Shown: positions 13,617 to 22,068 of the stretch, piece after piece
How positions within the stretch are numbered: position 1 is the stretch's first letter
Layout: each line of letters starts with the position of its first letter
DNA from: Deltaproteobacteria bacterium
GTDB lineage: Bacteria; Desulfobacterota; DSM-4660; Desulfatiglandales; HGW-15
Length of the DNA stretch: 39,576 nucleotides
Reading direction: 5' to 3'
NCBI GenBank assembly: GCA_016930835.1
Contig: JAFGGA010000202.1
Location: 1-39,576, forward strand
Notes under the pieces: generated by a model
Seen by the model: the letters and a program-made list of their open reading frames with translations, nothing else
Told to the model about the DNA's origin: nothing
The model's database searches: none
Program-made: the position numbers and the translations under genes

Positions 13617-15038
13617 TCAAAAAAATGATTTAATCCGTGATAGCATTTGGAAGGGTCTTTCATCGATGGGTGTGTGAGGAATGGGATGATGCAAGCCATC
13701 GCCCCCGTTCTTTCCATGATTACCGTTGAGCACCTGATGAAGGAGAAAATTGGTGTTTCTCTCCAATTGGTTCATTGTTTCGGCAAGGGCCTTCAATTGG
13801 ATGAGGGTCTTTCGCGAACGCTCACGGGATGGAATGTCCAGGTTGGGATTATTCAGGATATCGATTAATCGATCAAGAAAATGGGGATTAAAGCTTTCCA
13901 AATTAGAATAGATAATATCCACCCATTCCCGCGTCAAATCGTTCGGCATCCTATGATAGTTCGATATAATGTTCTGGTCCTGACCGAACTGAAGGGATTG
14001 CTTTAATCGAGCGATCTCCTGCCATATCCTAAAACGCCTTGATTCATATTGGGGATATTGAGAAATGACATCATCCCATCTCCCCTCTATCTGCATATGT
14101 ATCCATCTGTTGCCTTGCTCGGGAGTCAAAGAGAGATCTAAAAATTTGTTTTGAATATCTTTTAGATTTTTTTTAACACCTTCGTCCACATCCCAAAGGT
14201 CCATCACCAGGTTGTTTAACACGTCAATGCATGTTTTTTTTAGACTTTCCTCTTCACACTCTTGTAGCAAAACCTTTTCCCATTGATCCCGTAAATACCC
14301 GATCTCTTGTTTCATGAGAGAAAAAATAAGACCTGATTTTGTAATGGCATTTCTTAAAGAATCGGCAAGAATATCACAGGCGTTGAGCCTGTCCTGCGCC
14401 AATTGTTGCATGGCCTTCATGGAGTTATGCTGTAAATGGTATGATAAAAGTTGAGTCCCCAACGATCGGGAAAGCCTTTTAATAATACGGGTTTCTTGAC
14501 TTCCGATTTTTATGGTATAGGGTTGAAAATGGATCTTGATGACCGCCACTACCACATAGTCGGTATCTGTCCAGATGCGTTGCCCATCATAGGTGGACGG
14601 GTATTCAAAGGCGGAATACATGTTGAGGTTCAGGTCGGATTTTCGGGCGAGTACCGGCTCCATATGCTGAAAATCCTCAACTCCCGCGTCCAGTTGCAGA
14701 CGTACGCTTCGGATATCATTCGCAGGATCTTCAGCCGTCCAGCTTTTCTGTTTCTCAACACACCAGGCCATCGCCTCCAAAGGTCTACCGGGTTCATCTC
14801 TATAGTCCTGCCAGGGTCGGCCCGGCGGATTGTATTCAGACTGGGCCGGCAATTCCCATGTGATTTTTTTACGATCTTCCGAAACAATCCCTGATGTAAT
14901 CCTCTCGACAACCAGATCAGGCGGTTTTCCAACGCGATAGATCGTACCTTTGAATGCATTGGGAAGGCATAGAATGATCGTTTCAATCATCTCCAGACAT
15001 GCCTTTTTTAATGCATGTTCCTCAATCTCAATAAACAA
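13617..15038 (-). CDS. 473-residue hypothetical cytosolic protein
   Basis: I do not recognise a named family. The N-terminal third (about 1-200) is alpha/beta, with many tryptophans (ITWELPAQSEYNPPGRPWQD, then RIWTDTDYVVVAVIKIHF). The rest is mostly helical with long amphipathic helices (SMKAMQQLAQDRLNACDILA, then SLRNAITKSGLIFSLMKQEI), resembling a dimerisation bundle. The central DILADSLRNA segment has no histidine, so it is not a kinase H-box. No signal peptide or membrane segment is seen. It is the first gene right of the tRNA, transcribed in the same direction as it, and divergent from the PAC2 gene. The start at 15038 is the first ATG; the ribosome binding site is weak. Confidence 0.6.
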   Translation of the reverse strand: MFIEIEEHALKKACLEMIETIILCLPNAFKGTIYRVGKPPDLVVERITSGIVSEDRKKITWELPAQSEYNPPGRPWQDYRDEPGRPLEAMAWCVEKQKSWTAEDPANDIRSVRLQLDAGVEDFQHMEPVLARKSDLNLNMYSAFEYPSTYDGQRIWTDTDYVVVAVIKIHFQPYTIKIGSQETRIIKRLSRSLGTQLLSYHLQHNSMKAMQQLAQDRLNACDILADSLRNAITKSGLIFSLMKQEIGYLRDQWEKVLLQECEEESLKKTCIDVLNNLVMDLWDVDEGVKKNLKDIQNKFLDLSLTPEQGNRWIHMQIEGRWDDVISQYPQYESRRFRIWQEIARLKQSLQFGQDQNIISNYHRMPNDLTREWVDIIYSNLESFNPHFLDRLIDILNNPNLDIPSRERSRKTLIQLKALAETMNQLERNTNFLLHQVLNGNHGKNGGDGLHHPIPHTPIDERPFQMLSRIKSFF

Positions 15039-15163
15039 CCGGAAGCCCCCTAGTGAAAATAAAAAAAACTGGAAAAATATGGACTTTTAAGGGATGATAA
15101 TTTAGGCTTTTTTCATTTTTTGTCAATACAAAAATAGCTGAACCATTCCGCGGTAAGTTTCAA

Positions 15164-16027
15164 ATGACCAAAACGCAGGACATTACCATATTTCAAGAGA
15201 TCCCGTCATTGAATAATGCCCTGATGATCATGGGGCTGGATGGATGGGGGAATGCACTCAACATCTCCCGCGGGATGATAGAATTCCTTATCCAAAGACT
15301 GGATGCTGAACCATTCGGGGAAATAAGCGCTGATGCCTTTTATAAGTTGGACGATGTTCGCCCTATCGTGGATATTCAGGATGGCATTTTAAAACGGCTT
15401 GAGCCTCCAGGGGGACATTTCTACTTCGTTAGACAAGCATCTTCCGGACGTGATCTTGTTCTGCTCAACACGACCGAACCGAACTTTCACTGGTTTCAAT
15501 TCTCTGATTCCGTTTTATCGCTTTGCCGCCAAATCGACGTTCAAACCATTATCAGTCTTGGGAGCATGTATGACAACGTACTCCATACAGACACCCTTAT
15601 TTCGGCTGTCGCATCCGATACGGAAATACTGGAGGAATTGAACAAGCAGAACGTCATCTCCATCGATTATCAGGGTCCAACAGCTATTCATTCCACTTTA
15701 CACACCGAGGCCGTTAAAAAAGGTTTTCGGTCTATATGCCTATGGTGCCATTGCCCCCATTATCTTCAAGGGACAATGCACTTCGGCCTTTTGTCCTATT
15801 TGGGATCATTTTTGGCGTCTTTGGGGGGATTTCACCTGGACATAAAAGAATTGGAAATCGCATGGAAGGATCTTAATCAACAAATTCAAAATATCATTGA
15901 TAAAAATCCTGAGCTTCAAAACATGATCCATGAAATACGGAAGGCAAAGGTCAGAGGATCATGGGATATGAGCGGGAAAAAGCAGGATAAGATTATCCAG
16001 CTAGAGGATTATTTGAAACCTAGGTAG
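15164..16027 (+). CDS. PAC2 family protein
   Basis: A 287-residue member of the PAC2 family (proteasome assembly chaperone 2-like fold), which in bacteria and archaea is of unknown function and has a phosphorylase-like alpha/beta fold. Recognisable segments are NNALMIMGLDGWGNALNISR near the N-terminus, DLVLLNTTEPNFHW, the core IISLGSMYDNVLHTD, and FGLLSYLGSFLASLGG near residue 205, followed by a helical tail. The start ATG 15164 has only a weak GGTAAG upstream. Its last eight bases overlap the end of the convergent sirtuin gene, so the transcripts run into each other. Confidence 0.8.
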   Translation: MTKTQDITIFQEIPSLNNALMIMGLDGWGNALNISRGMIEFLIQRLDAEPFGEISADAFYKLDDVRPIVDIQDGILKRLEPPGGHFYFVRQASSGRDLVLLNTTEPNFHWFQFSDSVLSLCRQIDVQTIISLGSMYDNVLHTDTLISAVASDTEILEELNKQNVISIDYQGPTAIHSTLHTEAVKKGFRSICLWCHCPHYLQGTMHFGLLSYLGSFLASLGGFHLDIKELEIAWKDLNQQIQNIIDKNPELQNMIHEIRKAKVRGSWDMSGKKQDKIIQLEDYLKPR

Positions 16028-16775
16028 CTGTTTGGATCATCTCCTTTAACCCAACCACCAAATCCGGAATAATGGTCCCCGCCTCTCCTTGGATGAAGAC
16101 ATCCGTTATATGCCCCGTTAAGTGCGTCTCCTCTTTATTGATCTCAATGACCTTCGCGCCATTTTGTTTGGCTATGATGGGAATCTGGTTGGCGGGTGAA
16201 ACCACCGCCGATGTCCCTACGATCATCAAGGCCTGGGCTGATCGTGCAAGTTGAAAGGAGCGGTTAAGGGCCTCTTGAGGGATGGCCTCCCCGAAGAAGA
16301 TGACATCGGGTTTCAGGATCATTCCGCATCGACACTTCGCCGGATATTCCCCTTTTTTTTCCAAGGCCGTATATCGGCTGCCGCACCCAAAACATGACAA
16401 GGTACTGGAATTGCCATGATATTCAATCACATTTTTTGCTCCACCGGCTTGATGAAGATTATCCACATTTTGGGTGATAATATAATGAAGAAATCCCATC
16501 CTTTCCAACTCACCCATACCCAAATGAGCCCTGTTCGGCTTGGCGTTCGCCACCAAATCATCCATGTCCCTGAGCATCCGCCATACCTTTTCAGGATCTG
16601 ATCGAAAGGCATCAATGGTGGCGTATTCAGAAGGGTCATACTTTGACCAAAGTCCGCCGGCGCTCCTAAAATCAGGTATCCCTGACTCTACGGATATGCC
16701 CGCGCCCGTGAGGGCGATGGTGGATTTCGATTCAAAAAGGATCTGCGCGGCTTTTTTGATTATGTCAATTGTCAT
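16020..16775 (-). CDS. cobB: Sir2-family NAD-dependent protein deacylase
   Basis: A 251-residue sirtuin that removes acyl groups from lysines using NAD. The NAD-binding motif GAGIS (24-28) is followed by SGIPDFRS; TQNVD (101-105) and the catalytic His120 in EYHGN are intact. The zinc site is Cys128, Cys131, Cys148 and Cys150. IVGTSAVVSPANQ is the conserved C-terminal Rossmann segment. I chose ATG 16775, behind AAGGGATCTATGT, since upstream codons to 16814 lack a ribosome binding site. The downstream end overlaps the PAC2 gene tail to tail. Sirtuins of this type regulate acyl-CoA synthetases; the partner here is not visible. Confidence 0.93.
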   Translation of the reverse strand: MTIDIIKKAAQILFESKSTIALTGAGISVESGIPDFRSAGGLWSKYDPSEYATIDAFRSDPEKVWRMLRDMDDLVANAKPNRAHLGMGELERMGFLHYIITQNVDNLHQAGGAKNVIEYHGNSSTLSCFGCGSRYTALEKKGEYPAKCRCGMILKPDVIFFGEAIPQEALNRSFQLARSAQALMIVGTSAVVSPANQIPIIAKQNGAKVIEINKEETHLTGHITDVFIQGEAGTIIPDLVVGLKEMIQTAT

Positions 16776-16842
16776 ACATAGATCCCTTGTACCTTGCGCC
16801 TCTTGGCGCGCCATAGCTTTAGCGACGGCGGCTGCACCTTAT

Positions 16843-17046
16843 TTAAGCCGACTCCAACAAAAACCTATTCTCCCGGTTCCGGTAATGCTCAATCCTTGCT
16901 TTGATAATCTTTTCCTCTCCGAAAATGTTAACCATCTTGATCTCATCCCCGGCAACTTCCACCTCGTCAACATTTTCGAGAATCAACTCTTCTTCGTCAT
17001 CTTTTTATATATATGCATGGACTTCACACGCGATCCTTCTCCTCAT
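16843..17046 (-). pseudogene. CooT-like nickel-binding protein gene with an in-frame stop
   Basis: The minus-strand translation matches small CooT-family proteins: CEVHAYI, then a TAA at 17005-17007, then KDDEEELILENVDEVEV, GDEIKMVNIFGEEKIIKARI and an end in FLLESA. CooT family members are about 60-70 residues, begin Met-Cys and bind nickel through that Cys for carbon monoxide dehydrogenase maturation. Here TAA replaces a codon where relatives have an aromatic residue, and the expected ATG before TGT is GCG; the only in-frame ATG (17046) is 18 bases earlier and has no ribosome binding site. A decayed gene is most likely; a sequencing error in TATATATAAAAAG is possible. It follows the 66-residue protein on the same strand. 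Confidence 0.6.
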
Positions 17047-17057
17047 TTTGTCTATGG

Positions 17058-17258
17058 TTATTCCAATGACTTGAGGGCATTGCGAAGACAATCCGTGCTT
17101 TTTGATGTAAATTCCATCATCTCTCGGATATATTTGGCACTATTCTTCTTTCCGGCTTCATCCAGCTGATCCGCGAACATCTCATATTCTTCATTATGGT
17201 GTTCGTTATGATGGATCCAATGTTCAAGCCTCATCTTTGCTTTTTCTATAAAATCCAT
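17058..17258 (-). CDS. small His-rich helical protein, unknown function
   Basis: A 66-residue protein with HWIHHNEHHNEEY near residue 12-24, rich in His and Glu and plausible as a metal site, then helices DQLDEAGKKNSAKYI and CLRNALKSL. The start is ATG 17258, since GAGGAGG stands five bases before it; an ATG at 17279 overlaps the kinase stop and lacks a site. It lies between a soluble histidine kinase (13 bases upstream) and the broken CooT-like gene, so all three probably form one operon. A metal-related role, as suggested by the CooT neighbour, is speculative. Confidence 0.65.
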   Translation of the reverse strand: MDFIEKAKMRLEHWIHHNEHHNEEYEMFADQLDEAGKKNSAKYIREMMEFTSKSTDCLRNALKSLE

Positions 17259-17271
17259 TAAATCCTCCTCA

Positions 17272-18018
17272 CTAATCATTTAAAGGCAGTTTGACAAAAA
17301 AATCGGCTCCTTTTCCAGCGTCACTCTCAAGGCCCATTGAACCACCCATATCCTCCACCAATATAAGGGCGCCCGCCAGACCTAATCCATGTCCTCGTAC
17401 GCATTGATGTTTTTCCTGATCAAGCTGAAAATAACAATCAAAGACCTTTTCTTGAAAAGCCTTTTCAATGCCTTCACCATCATCGCTAACCGATACGTAA
17501 AAAAATCCATCCTTGATGTCCACCTTAACGACGATGCGCTGTTTGCGATATTTCATGGCATTGGTCAAGAGATTTCTGAAGATCTGTTTAACCTTACGTT
17601 CATCCAGACTGACCTCCCGCGACCACAAATCTGCATCCACTTCAAGAGAGATACCTTGTTGCTTTAGTAAATCCTTGAATGGCAAAAGATCGGAAGAGCC
17701 TTTGATCATTTCAGCGGTTTTGTAATCCGTTACATCGAAAATCTCCAATAATGTGGACCGGACAAAGTCCGACACAAAAAAATATTTTTTTTGGATAACC
17801 CCTTCGGTTGATCGGCCCACCTCAAGCATGTCATTTACAAGCGTCTTAGCGATCTTCGTATTTCTGAGTGCCCTTTGCAGGATACGATGTTGTTTCTCTG
17901 AAAGCCGTCCGTATTTATCTTCACCTTGAATGAGCGATAAGATGCCTGTTTCAATAACGGCAAGAGGATTCTTGATATCATGAATTAAAAGTTCTGTTTT
18001 GATTCTTTTTCTGTCCAT
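17272..18018 (-). CDS. soluble sensor-less histidine kinase
   Basis: A 248-residue kinase with only the catalytic core. The H-box is IHDIKNPLAV with phosphoacceptor His13. The dimerisation helices run to about residue 70. The HATPase domain (about 135-245) shows the N-box (FRNLLTNAMKY), G1 (DDGEGI) and G2 (GHGLGLAGA). No sensor, membrane segment or receiver precedes it, so its input must come from a partner. The start lies directly at the H-box helix; no upstream in-frame extension was identified. The downstream small His-rich gene begins 13 bases after its stop. No cognate response regulator occurs in the window. Confidence 0.88.
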   Translation of the reverse strand: MDRKRIKTELLIHDIKNPLAVIETGILSLIQGEDKYGRLSEKQHRILQRALRNTKIAKTLVNDMLEVGRSTEGVIQKKYFFVSDFVRSTLLEIFDVTDYKTAEMIKGSSDLLPFKDLLKQQGISLEVDADLWSREVSLDERKVKQIFRNLLTNAMKYRKQRIVVKVDIKDGFFYVSVSDDGEGIEKAFQEKVFDCYFQLDQEKHQCVRGHGLGLAGALILVEDMGGSMGLESDAGKGADFFVKLPLND

Positions 18019-18085
18019 CTTTTAAACGATCTTCTTTCTTGATAAATTGAAAATTTTGATTATTTCCTCAAGCGATTGACGCTCT

Positions 18086-18940
18086 TTAAAAAACAATACC
18101 TGCATAACCCACGAAACTGTTATCCGGTCTCACATCATAACTGGTTAAGTATTCTATTAATCTTCCCTTTTTGGCACCCAGTTGTTTCATCCCCGCTATG
18201 GCGGCAGCGGCAGCGCCGGAACAGCAGGAGTTGTAATTCTTTAATGATTCTCGAATAATCTCTTCCGCCGCCATATCAAGCATCAGATTGACGATCTTTC
18301 GATCATTTTCTTCCTTGACCCATCGAACGGCCCTTTCGCCGATACCTCTCGGTGTAAAACCATAGTTATCGCCATAATGCGTCAGATCCGTTGAGCCGAG
18401 GAACATGACGTTCCTGCCCAATTCTTGTGATATTATCGCTGAGCGCCTCCCGATTTCCAAGGAAACCATAGTGGGAGGAACGCCGATGGGTAGGATCTTT
18501 ACTTCGGGGAAAAAAAATTGAATGAATGGCAATTGTAACTCGATCGTGTTATCGGGTTCATACCTTGATCCGGTTTCAATCTGGAACGGGAATTCTGAGA
18601 TAAGCCTTTGTGAAATGTCTTTGTCAATTTGTATTTCTCCAAGTGGCGTAATCCATGTTCCTTTTTCCATGATATAATTACTACTGCCCGGGCGGAGGTG
18701 CCTGCCGAAGATGATAAATGTATCCGGTGCGATACCTTCTTGAACAAGGCACTGGACCACATTACAGGCCAATTTACCTGAGAAATACCAACCCGCATGA
18801 GGCACGATGCCTCCGGCCTTCTTTTTTCCATCTCCGGGACACGGGAGGCTTTCTTGAATAAATCCTTCTATGGCCTTCCGGCACTCCTTTTCGGTTCCGG
18901 GGTACCAACTGCCTGCAAAAACGGATCTTCTGGTCTCCAT
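18086..18940 (-). CDS. amrB: AmmeMemoRadiSam system protein B (MEMO1 family)
   Basis: A 284-residue MEMO-like protein. N-terminal RRSVFAGSWYPG, the HAG motif in GGIVPHAGWYFSGK, LGSTDLTHYGDNYGF with the conserved His, and the Cys in NSCCSGAAA-like sequence near the C-terminus match the family, which folds like class III dioxygenases. In bacteria it is coded with AmmeMemoRadiSam proteins A and S; the radical-SAM partner is not in the window. I chose ATG 18940 behind GGGGGTAGACGCC over ATG 18964, which has no site. Function of the system is unresolved; folate/aromatic metabolism has been suggested for relatives. Confidence 0.88.
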   Translation of the reverse strand: METRRSVFAGSWYPGTEKECRKAIEGFIQESLPCPGDGKKKAGGIVPHAGWYFSGKLACNVVQCLVQEGIAPDTFIIFGRHLRPGSSNYIMEKGTWITPLGEIQIDKDISQRLISEFPFQIETGSRYEPDNTIELQLPFIQFFFPEVKILPIGVPPTMVSLEIGRRSAIISQELGRNVMFLGSTDLTHYGDNYGFTPRGIGERAVRWVKEENDRKIVNLMLDMAAEEIIRESLKNYNSCCSGAAAAAIAGMKQLGAKKGRLIEYLTSYDVRPDNSFVGYAGIVF

Positions 18941-19077
18941 GGCGTCTACCCCCATTTTTTTCAAATATGATCGAATTTGAACAGGAATGCAAGATGATTA
19001 TCTTTTCGCTGAATGGGATCTTTTTGTAAAGTATAATTTTATGATATGATCACAATTCCCCATGAAAGGATTTCTTT

Positions 19078-19728
19078 ATGTCGGCTAATATTGTAGAATG
19101 GATTATCAGGATACCGGTCCTCCTCTTTGCCATCACCATTCATGAATATGCGCATGGAAAGGCGGCCCTGTCCCTGGGCGACCCCACGGCGAAAAACGCG
19201 GGCAGGCTTACCTTGAATCCCATCAGCCATATTGATCCGATCGGTGCGATCTGCTTTTTTTTATTTTATATCGGGTGGGCAAAACCCGTACCGGTGGATA
19301 CACGATATTTCAAAAACCCGAGAAGAGATATTATCCTGATGGCCTTAAGCGGCCCTATTGCGAATTTCGCGGCCGCCTTCGTGACAGGTCTTTTTATAAG
19401 GCATTTTTTGATTATATGGGAGGCCTATCTGGTATTTTTATTATATATGATCCTCATGAACATCGGCCTGGGACTATTCAATCTCATTCCCATACCTCCT
19501 CTGGATGGCTCCCATGTCCTGGAAAATATGCTCCCCAGCTCGGTATTCAGGCACTATGAAAAGATCAGAAGATATGTCCCCTTGGTTTTTATTGGAATCC
19601 TGCTTTTTGACCGCTTTCTCAACCTAAAGATTGTTGAGCGTATCTTGTGGAAACCGATTATCATCATTACCCAGTTTTTTGGTGGTGACAACGCGACCAA
19701 TCTTTTAAAAGCATCCGGAATATTATGA
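19078..19728 (+). CDS. site-2 protease family (M50) membrane metalloprotease
   Basis: A 216-residue integral membrane protein. The zinc motif is HEYAH in FAITIHEYAHGKAALSLGD (about residue 22-26), followed by RLTLNPISHIDPIG. The third zinc ligand is the Asp in NLIPIPPLDGSH (about 140-150). Four or five hydrophobic segments surround these motifs. This is the short bacterial M50 subgroup without PDZ domain, so a regulated intramembrane protease whose substrate is unknown. ATG 19078 follows AAAGGATTTCTTT. It stands alone between the divergent MEMO gene and a repeat cluster. Confidence 0.88.
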   Translation: MSANIVEWIIRIPVLLFAITIHEYAHGKAALSLGDPTAKNAGRLTLNPISHIDPIGAICFFLFYIGWAKPVPVDTRYFKNPRRDIILMALSGPIANFAAAFVTGLFIRHFLIIWEAYLVFLLYMILMNIGLGLFNLIPIPPLDGSHVLENMLPSSVFRHYEKIRRYVPLVFIGILLFDRFLNLKIVERILWKPIIIITQFFGGDNATNLLKASGIL

Positions 19729-19750
19729 TATATATCATTGGTGTCTGACT

Positions 19751-19920
19751 ATTGACGATCTCGTAAAAAGTCGTCATCCCAGCGAAAACCGGGGTCCAGA
19801 GCCAATATAACTATTTGAAAAGACTGGATTCCGGTCTTCACCTGTCTGCTTGCGGACACGCACAGGCAGGCCGGAATGACGAAAATGGGCGTTTTTTGAC
19901 TTTTTACGAGGACCATCAAC
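19751..19920 (+). repeat. MITE-like element with terminal inverted repeats
   Basis: About 170 bp bounded by CTCGTAAAAAGTC (19760-19772) and its inverse GACTTTTTACGAG (19898-19910); the outer ATTGACGAT and ACCATCAAC extend the inverted repeat imperfectly. Inside is a hairpin around CCTGTCTGCTTGCGGACACG and GCACAGGCAGGCCGG. A partial second copy is at 31674-31850. No coding sequence is present, as expected of a non-autonomous element. Confidence 0.65.
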
Positions 19921-19925
19921 ATTAG

Positions 19926-19985
19926 TGCCCCCTCCTCTCGCGGGAGGGGCTTGGGGGAGGGAATGCGGGGCATTTCTGGGTGGGT
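19926..19985 (+). repeat. dispersed CCCTCC-type repeat, copy 1
   Basis: CCCTCCTCTCGCGGGAGGGG forms a hairpin and is followed by TTGGGGGAGGG, then GGGGCATTTCTGGGTG. A related copy lies at 32478-32545 with GGGCATTTCTGGATG. It is adjacent to the MITE-like element. Confidence 0.45.
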
Positions 19986-19988
19986 ATA

Positions 19989-21338
19989 CTACCTAAATTC
20001 AAACAATTGTCTCGGAATCCTCTCGACCATTATCGGAAATTGATCTAGGCTCATGCCGATTTTTTCCATCCGAGTCTTCAGGAAGGTCGTATCCAGCCGT
20101 TCCAATTCCTGCCCCACAACAAATCGCGACATCAGTAAATCGGCAAAGTACACAAGATGGGTCAGTTCGGGGAATTCAATTGCCTGCTCCGGCATATGAT
20201 GATATTGGATCACCTCGGAAAGGCTTTTTGGAAATGACCAGCGATCGGCCAATATGCCCCCGGCTTCGGGATGGGTAACCCCAAACATATCATTCTCCGC
20301 GTTGATCAATGAAACATTTTCCACCTGTGTTTTTCGATAAAAAAATGGAAGCGCAGAAGCGATATATTGGTCCAAAATGACCTTGCCGATATCATGCATC
20401 AGCCCCGCGGTATAGGCGATATCTATGGGGATATGGCCAGTCATGGAGGCCAACTGCTCGCTGATCAAGGCTGTCCCTATGGCATGGTTATAAAGACCCC
20501 CTTTACAAAGCGAATATCCACCAGCATCCTGTGAGAAGAAATCTTGCAAGGTGGCTGAAACCACCATCCGCAACAGCCGGATCTCCCCTAAGATCACCAA
20601 GGCCCGGTCAATGGAGTCAATTCCCATCTTGAGATTAAAAAAGGCGGAATTACACAATCGGATCACCTTACCCGTGAGCACCTGATCCTGGCGGAGTTCT
20701 CTGGCCAATTCATCCATCCCGTGAATCCCATCATGGATCATACGAATAATCTTGAGTGCTATTTGGGGTATGGGCCTAACAGAATCAATGGTTACGTTGA
20801 GTGCCTCGATGGTGGGCCGATCGAAATCCAGGCTTTCAGCCCTTGTTGGAATACCGATCGGTTCGATCAGAGTCTCCCAGCCATCGACCTTGAGGCTTAA
20901 TCTACAACTAAAAAAGCCTCCAATCTCTTTTTTCCCTATGGCAATCCCTTCTTCCTTTAAAATCCTTTCAACGATCTCAGCACTACGCCCTCCAATGTCA
21001 AGCCCCATATCGGTCTCGGATAGGGGCCCAACCAAAGCGCCACCGGCGATGGTTGCTTCCATCCTCTCCGGAAGAGCACCTTTGTCTTTCAGTGCTGCAA
21101 TAAAGATAGGAAGTCCCGTTTCCGCATAATTTTCAGGTCTACCCTGCATAGCCATCCCGATTGGTTTAGGGAGGAGAATATGCAGCAACCCGCCCACATC
21201 GGCCTTTCGATCAAACAGTGCCACACCGACACATGTCCCCAAATACGCATCCAAAATCTCATGTTTTTTTCGGCTAATCACATAGCTGCCGGATGGAACG
21301 GCAGTCATCTTGATATTTTTCTTTTCAGGTATCATCAT
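19989..21338 (-). CDS. CheD-HDOD fusion protein
   Basis: A 449-residue fusion. Residues 10-165 are CheD, the chemoreceptor glutamine deamidase, with catalytic Thr35-Cys36 (LGTCVGVALFD) and His53 (GGLLHILLP) present. Residues about 182-400 are an HDOD domain (VRPIPQIALKIIRMI, VIRLCNSAFF) that also keeps the HD pair His315-Asp316 in GLMHDIGKV and a later YHHMP. CheD is normally a single-domain protein of about 160 residues, so the fusion links receptor modification to an HDOD signalling output. No chemoreceptor or other che gene is in the window. The start ATG 21338 overlaps the small upstream frame by ATGA and has no clear site of its own. Confidence 0.85.
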   Translation of the reverse strand: MMIPEKKNIKMTAVPSGSYVISRKKHEILDAYLGTCVGVALFDRKADVGGLLHILLPKPIGMAMQGRPENYAETGLPIFIAALKDKGALPERMEATIAGGALVGPLSETDMGLDIGGRSAEIVERILKEEGIAIGKKEIGGFFSCRLSLKVDGWETLIEPIGIPTRAESLDFDRPTIEALNVTIDSVRPIPQIALKIIRMIHDGIHGMDELARELRQDQVLTGKVIRLCNSAFFNLKMGIDSIDRALVILGEIRLLRMVVSATLQDFFSQDAGGYSLCKGGLYNHAIGTALISEQLASMTGHIPIDIAYTAGLMHDIGKVILDQYIASALPFFYRKTQVENVSLINAENDMFGVTHPEAGGILADRWSFPKSLSEVIQYHHMPEQAIEFPELTHLVYFADLLMSRFVVGQELERLDTTFLKTRMEKIGMSLDQFPIMVERIPRQLFEFR

Positions 21339-21541
21339 CGGTGTCTAAAATAAATGAAATCGAGCTCTTGGGCAGTGAACTTGAAAACCGCTTCCCTTAC
21401 CCTCGAAAACCTTTTTTGGACGAGCATGAGGTATCGTATTTTTTCCAGATCGGAAGCCTTCTCGTAAGTTCGCCCGGCGACACAGGGGTGAGGTCTCCAA
21501 GGGATTAACGTCTTTTTCTCATACCCGAAGAAATCGATCAA
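21335..21541 (-). CDS. dubious 68-residue open frame made partly of a dispersed repeat
   Basis: The frame joins its neighbours by ATGA overlaps at both ends (21538-21541 and 21335-21338), which favours translation. Against it, its second half (LVQKRFSRVREAVFKF to the stop) is a copy of a sequence also found upstream of MeaB at 23905-23985, where it is not an intact gene (LVQKWFSGIQGFLFK). It may be a genuine short linker gene or a repeat that happens to be open. No family recognised. Confidence 0.35.
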   Translation of the reverse strand: MIDFFGYEKKTLIPWRPHPCVAGRTYEKASDLEKIRYLMLVQKRFSRVREAVFKFTAQELDFIYFRHR

Positions 21542-22068
21542 CCTTGGTTGAACATCGAAGCACGGATCTCCTTCATGGGCAATTGCGATCGGATCTCCCC
21601 ATTGATCAGAAGGCCCAGACCCAAAACTCTATTCTCAACCAATAATATCACATAGCCGTTTGAAAGATCCATATCTGCAGTGATTGTTTCACCATTAACA
21701 AGCTTTTTGAGCTCTGTTTTTGAAATATCAAATCTTGATTTTGTTGCTTTATTCCCAAAAAATTGGATAAATCGGGTGGTCGGTTTGATAAACGCACCCA
21801 CTTCTTCAAACGCCTTTATGCCGACCTTTAGGATCTTGAGTTTGGCCGCGGAATCGATCCATCTGGAATCGTTGACGAGAAACCAGGTTTTCTTTTTTTT
21901 CAGCAATAGATAATCATAAAACAACTGCTCTTTGATCCCGAATCGTTCCTCAAGATAAGAGAAGAGCACATGCCGTTCATGCTCGCCGGCGGATTCCGGC
22001 CATGAAAAATCCCACTGAGTTGATCCGGTGCGGATAAAATCGCGCTGTCCGCTCGATACGTTTGTCAT
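21538..22068 (-). CDS. PUA-like RNA-binding protein, RsmF C-terminal-domain type
   Basis: A 176-residue protein. The N-terminal part (SAGEHERHVLFSYLEERFGI, then YDYLLLKKKKTWFLVN) resembles the pre-PUA region of RNA-modifying enzymes. The C-terminal 75 residues (ATKSRFDISKTELKKLVNGE, DLSNGYVILLVENRVLGLGL, LPMKEIRASMF) look like the PUA-like domain that ends RsmF/NOL1-NOP2-sun methylases. The start ATG 22068 is inside the methylase gene and is preceded by GGAAAGGTGACTCGT; the longer upstream frame to 22239 is a shadow of the methylase. The two genes overlap by 92 bases, so catalytic and RNA-binding parts of one enzyme appear to be split into two proteins. Confidence 0.7.
   Translation of the reverse strand: MTNVSSGQRDFIRTGSTQWDFSWPESAGEHERHVLFSYLEERFGIKEQLFYDYLLLKKKKTWFLVNDSRWIDSAAKLKILKVGIKAFEEVGAFIKPTTRFIQFFGNKATKSRFDISKTELKKLVNGETITADMDLSNGYVILLVENRVLGLGLLINGEIRSQLPMKEIRASMFNQG

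Noticed and set aside
13617-15038. Reading the 473-residue protein as a histidine kinase
   Set aside because: The helical DILADSLRNA segment resembles a dimerisation helix but has no phosphoacceptor His, and no N or G boxes follow.
16540-17169. Plus-strand 209-codon frame
   Set aside because: It is antisense to the sirtuin, CooT remnant and His-rich genes, which have family motifs.
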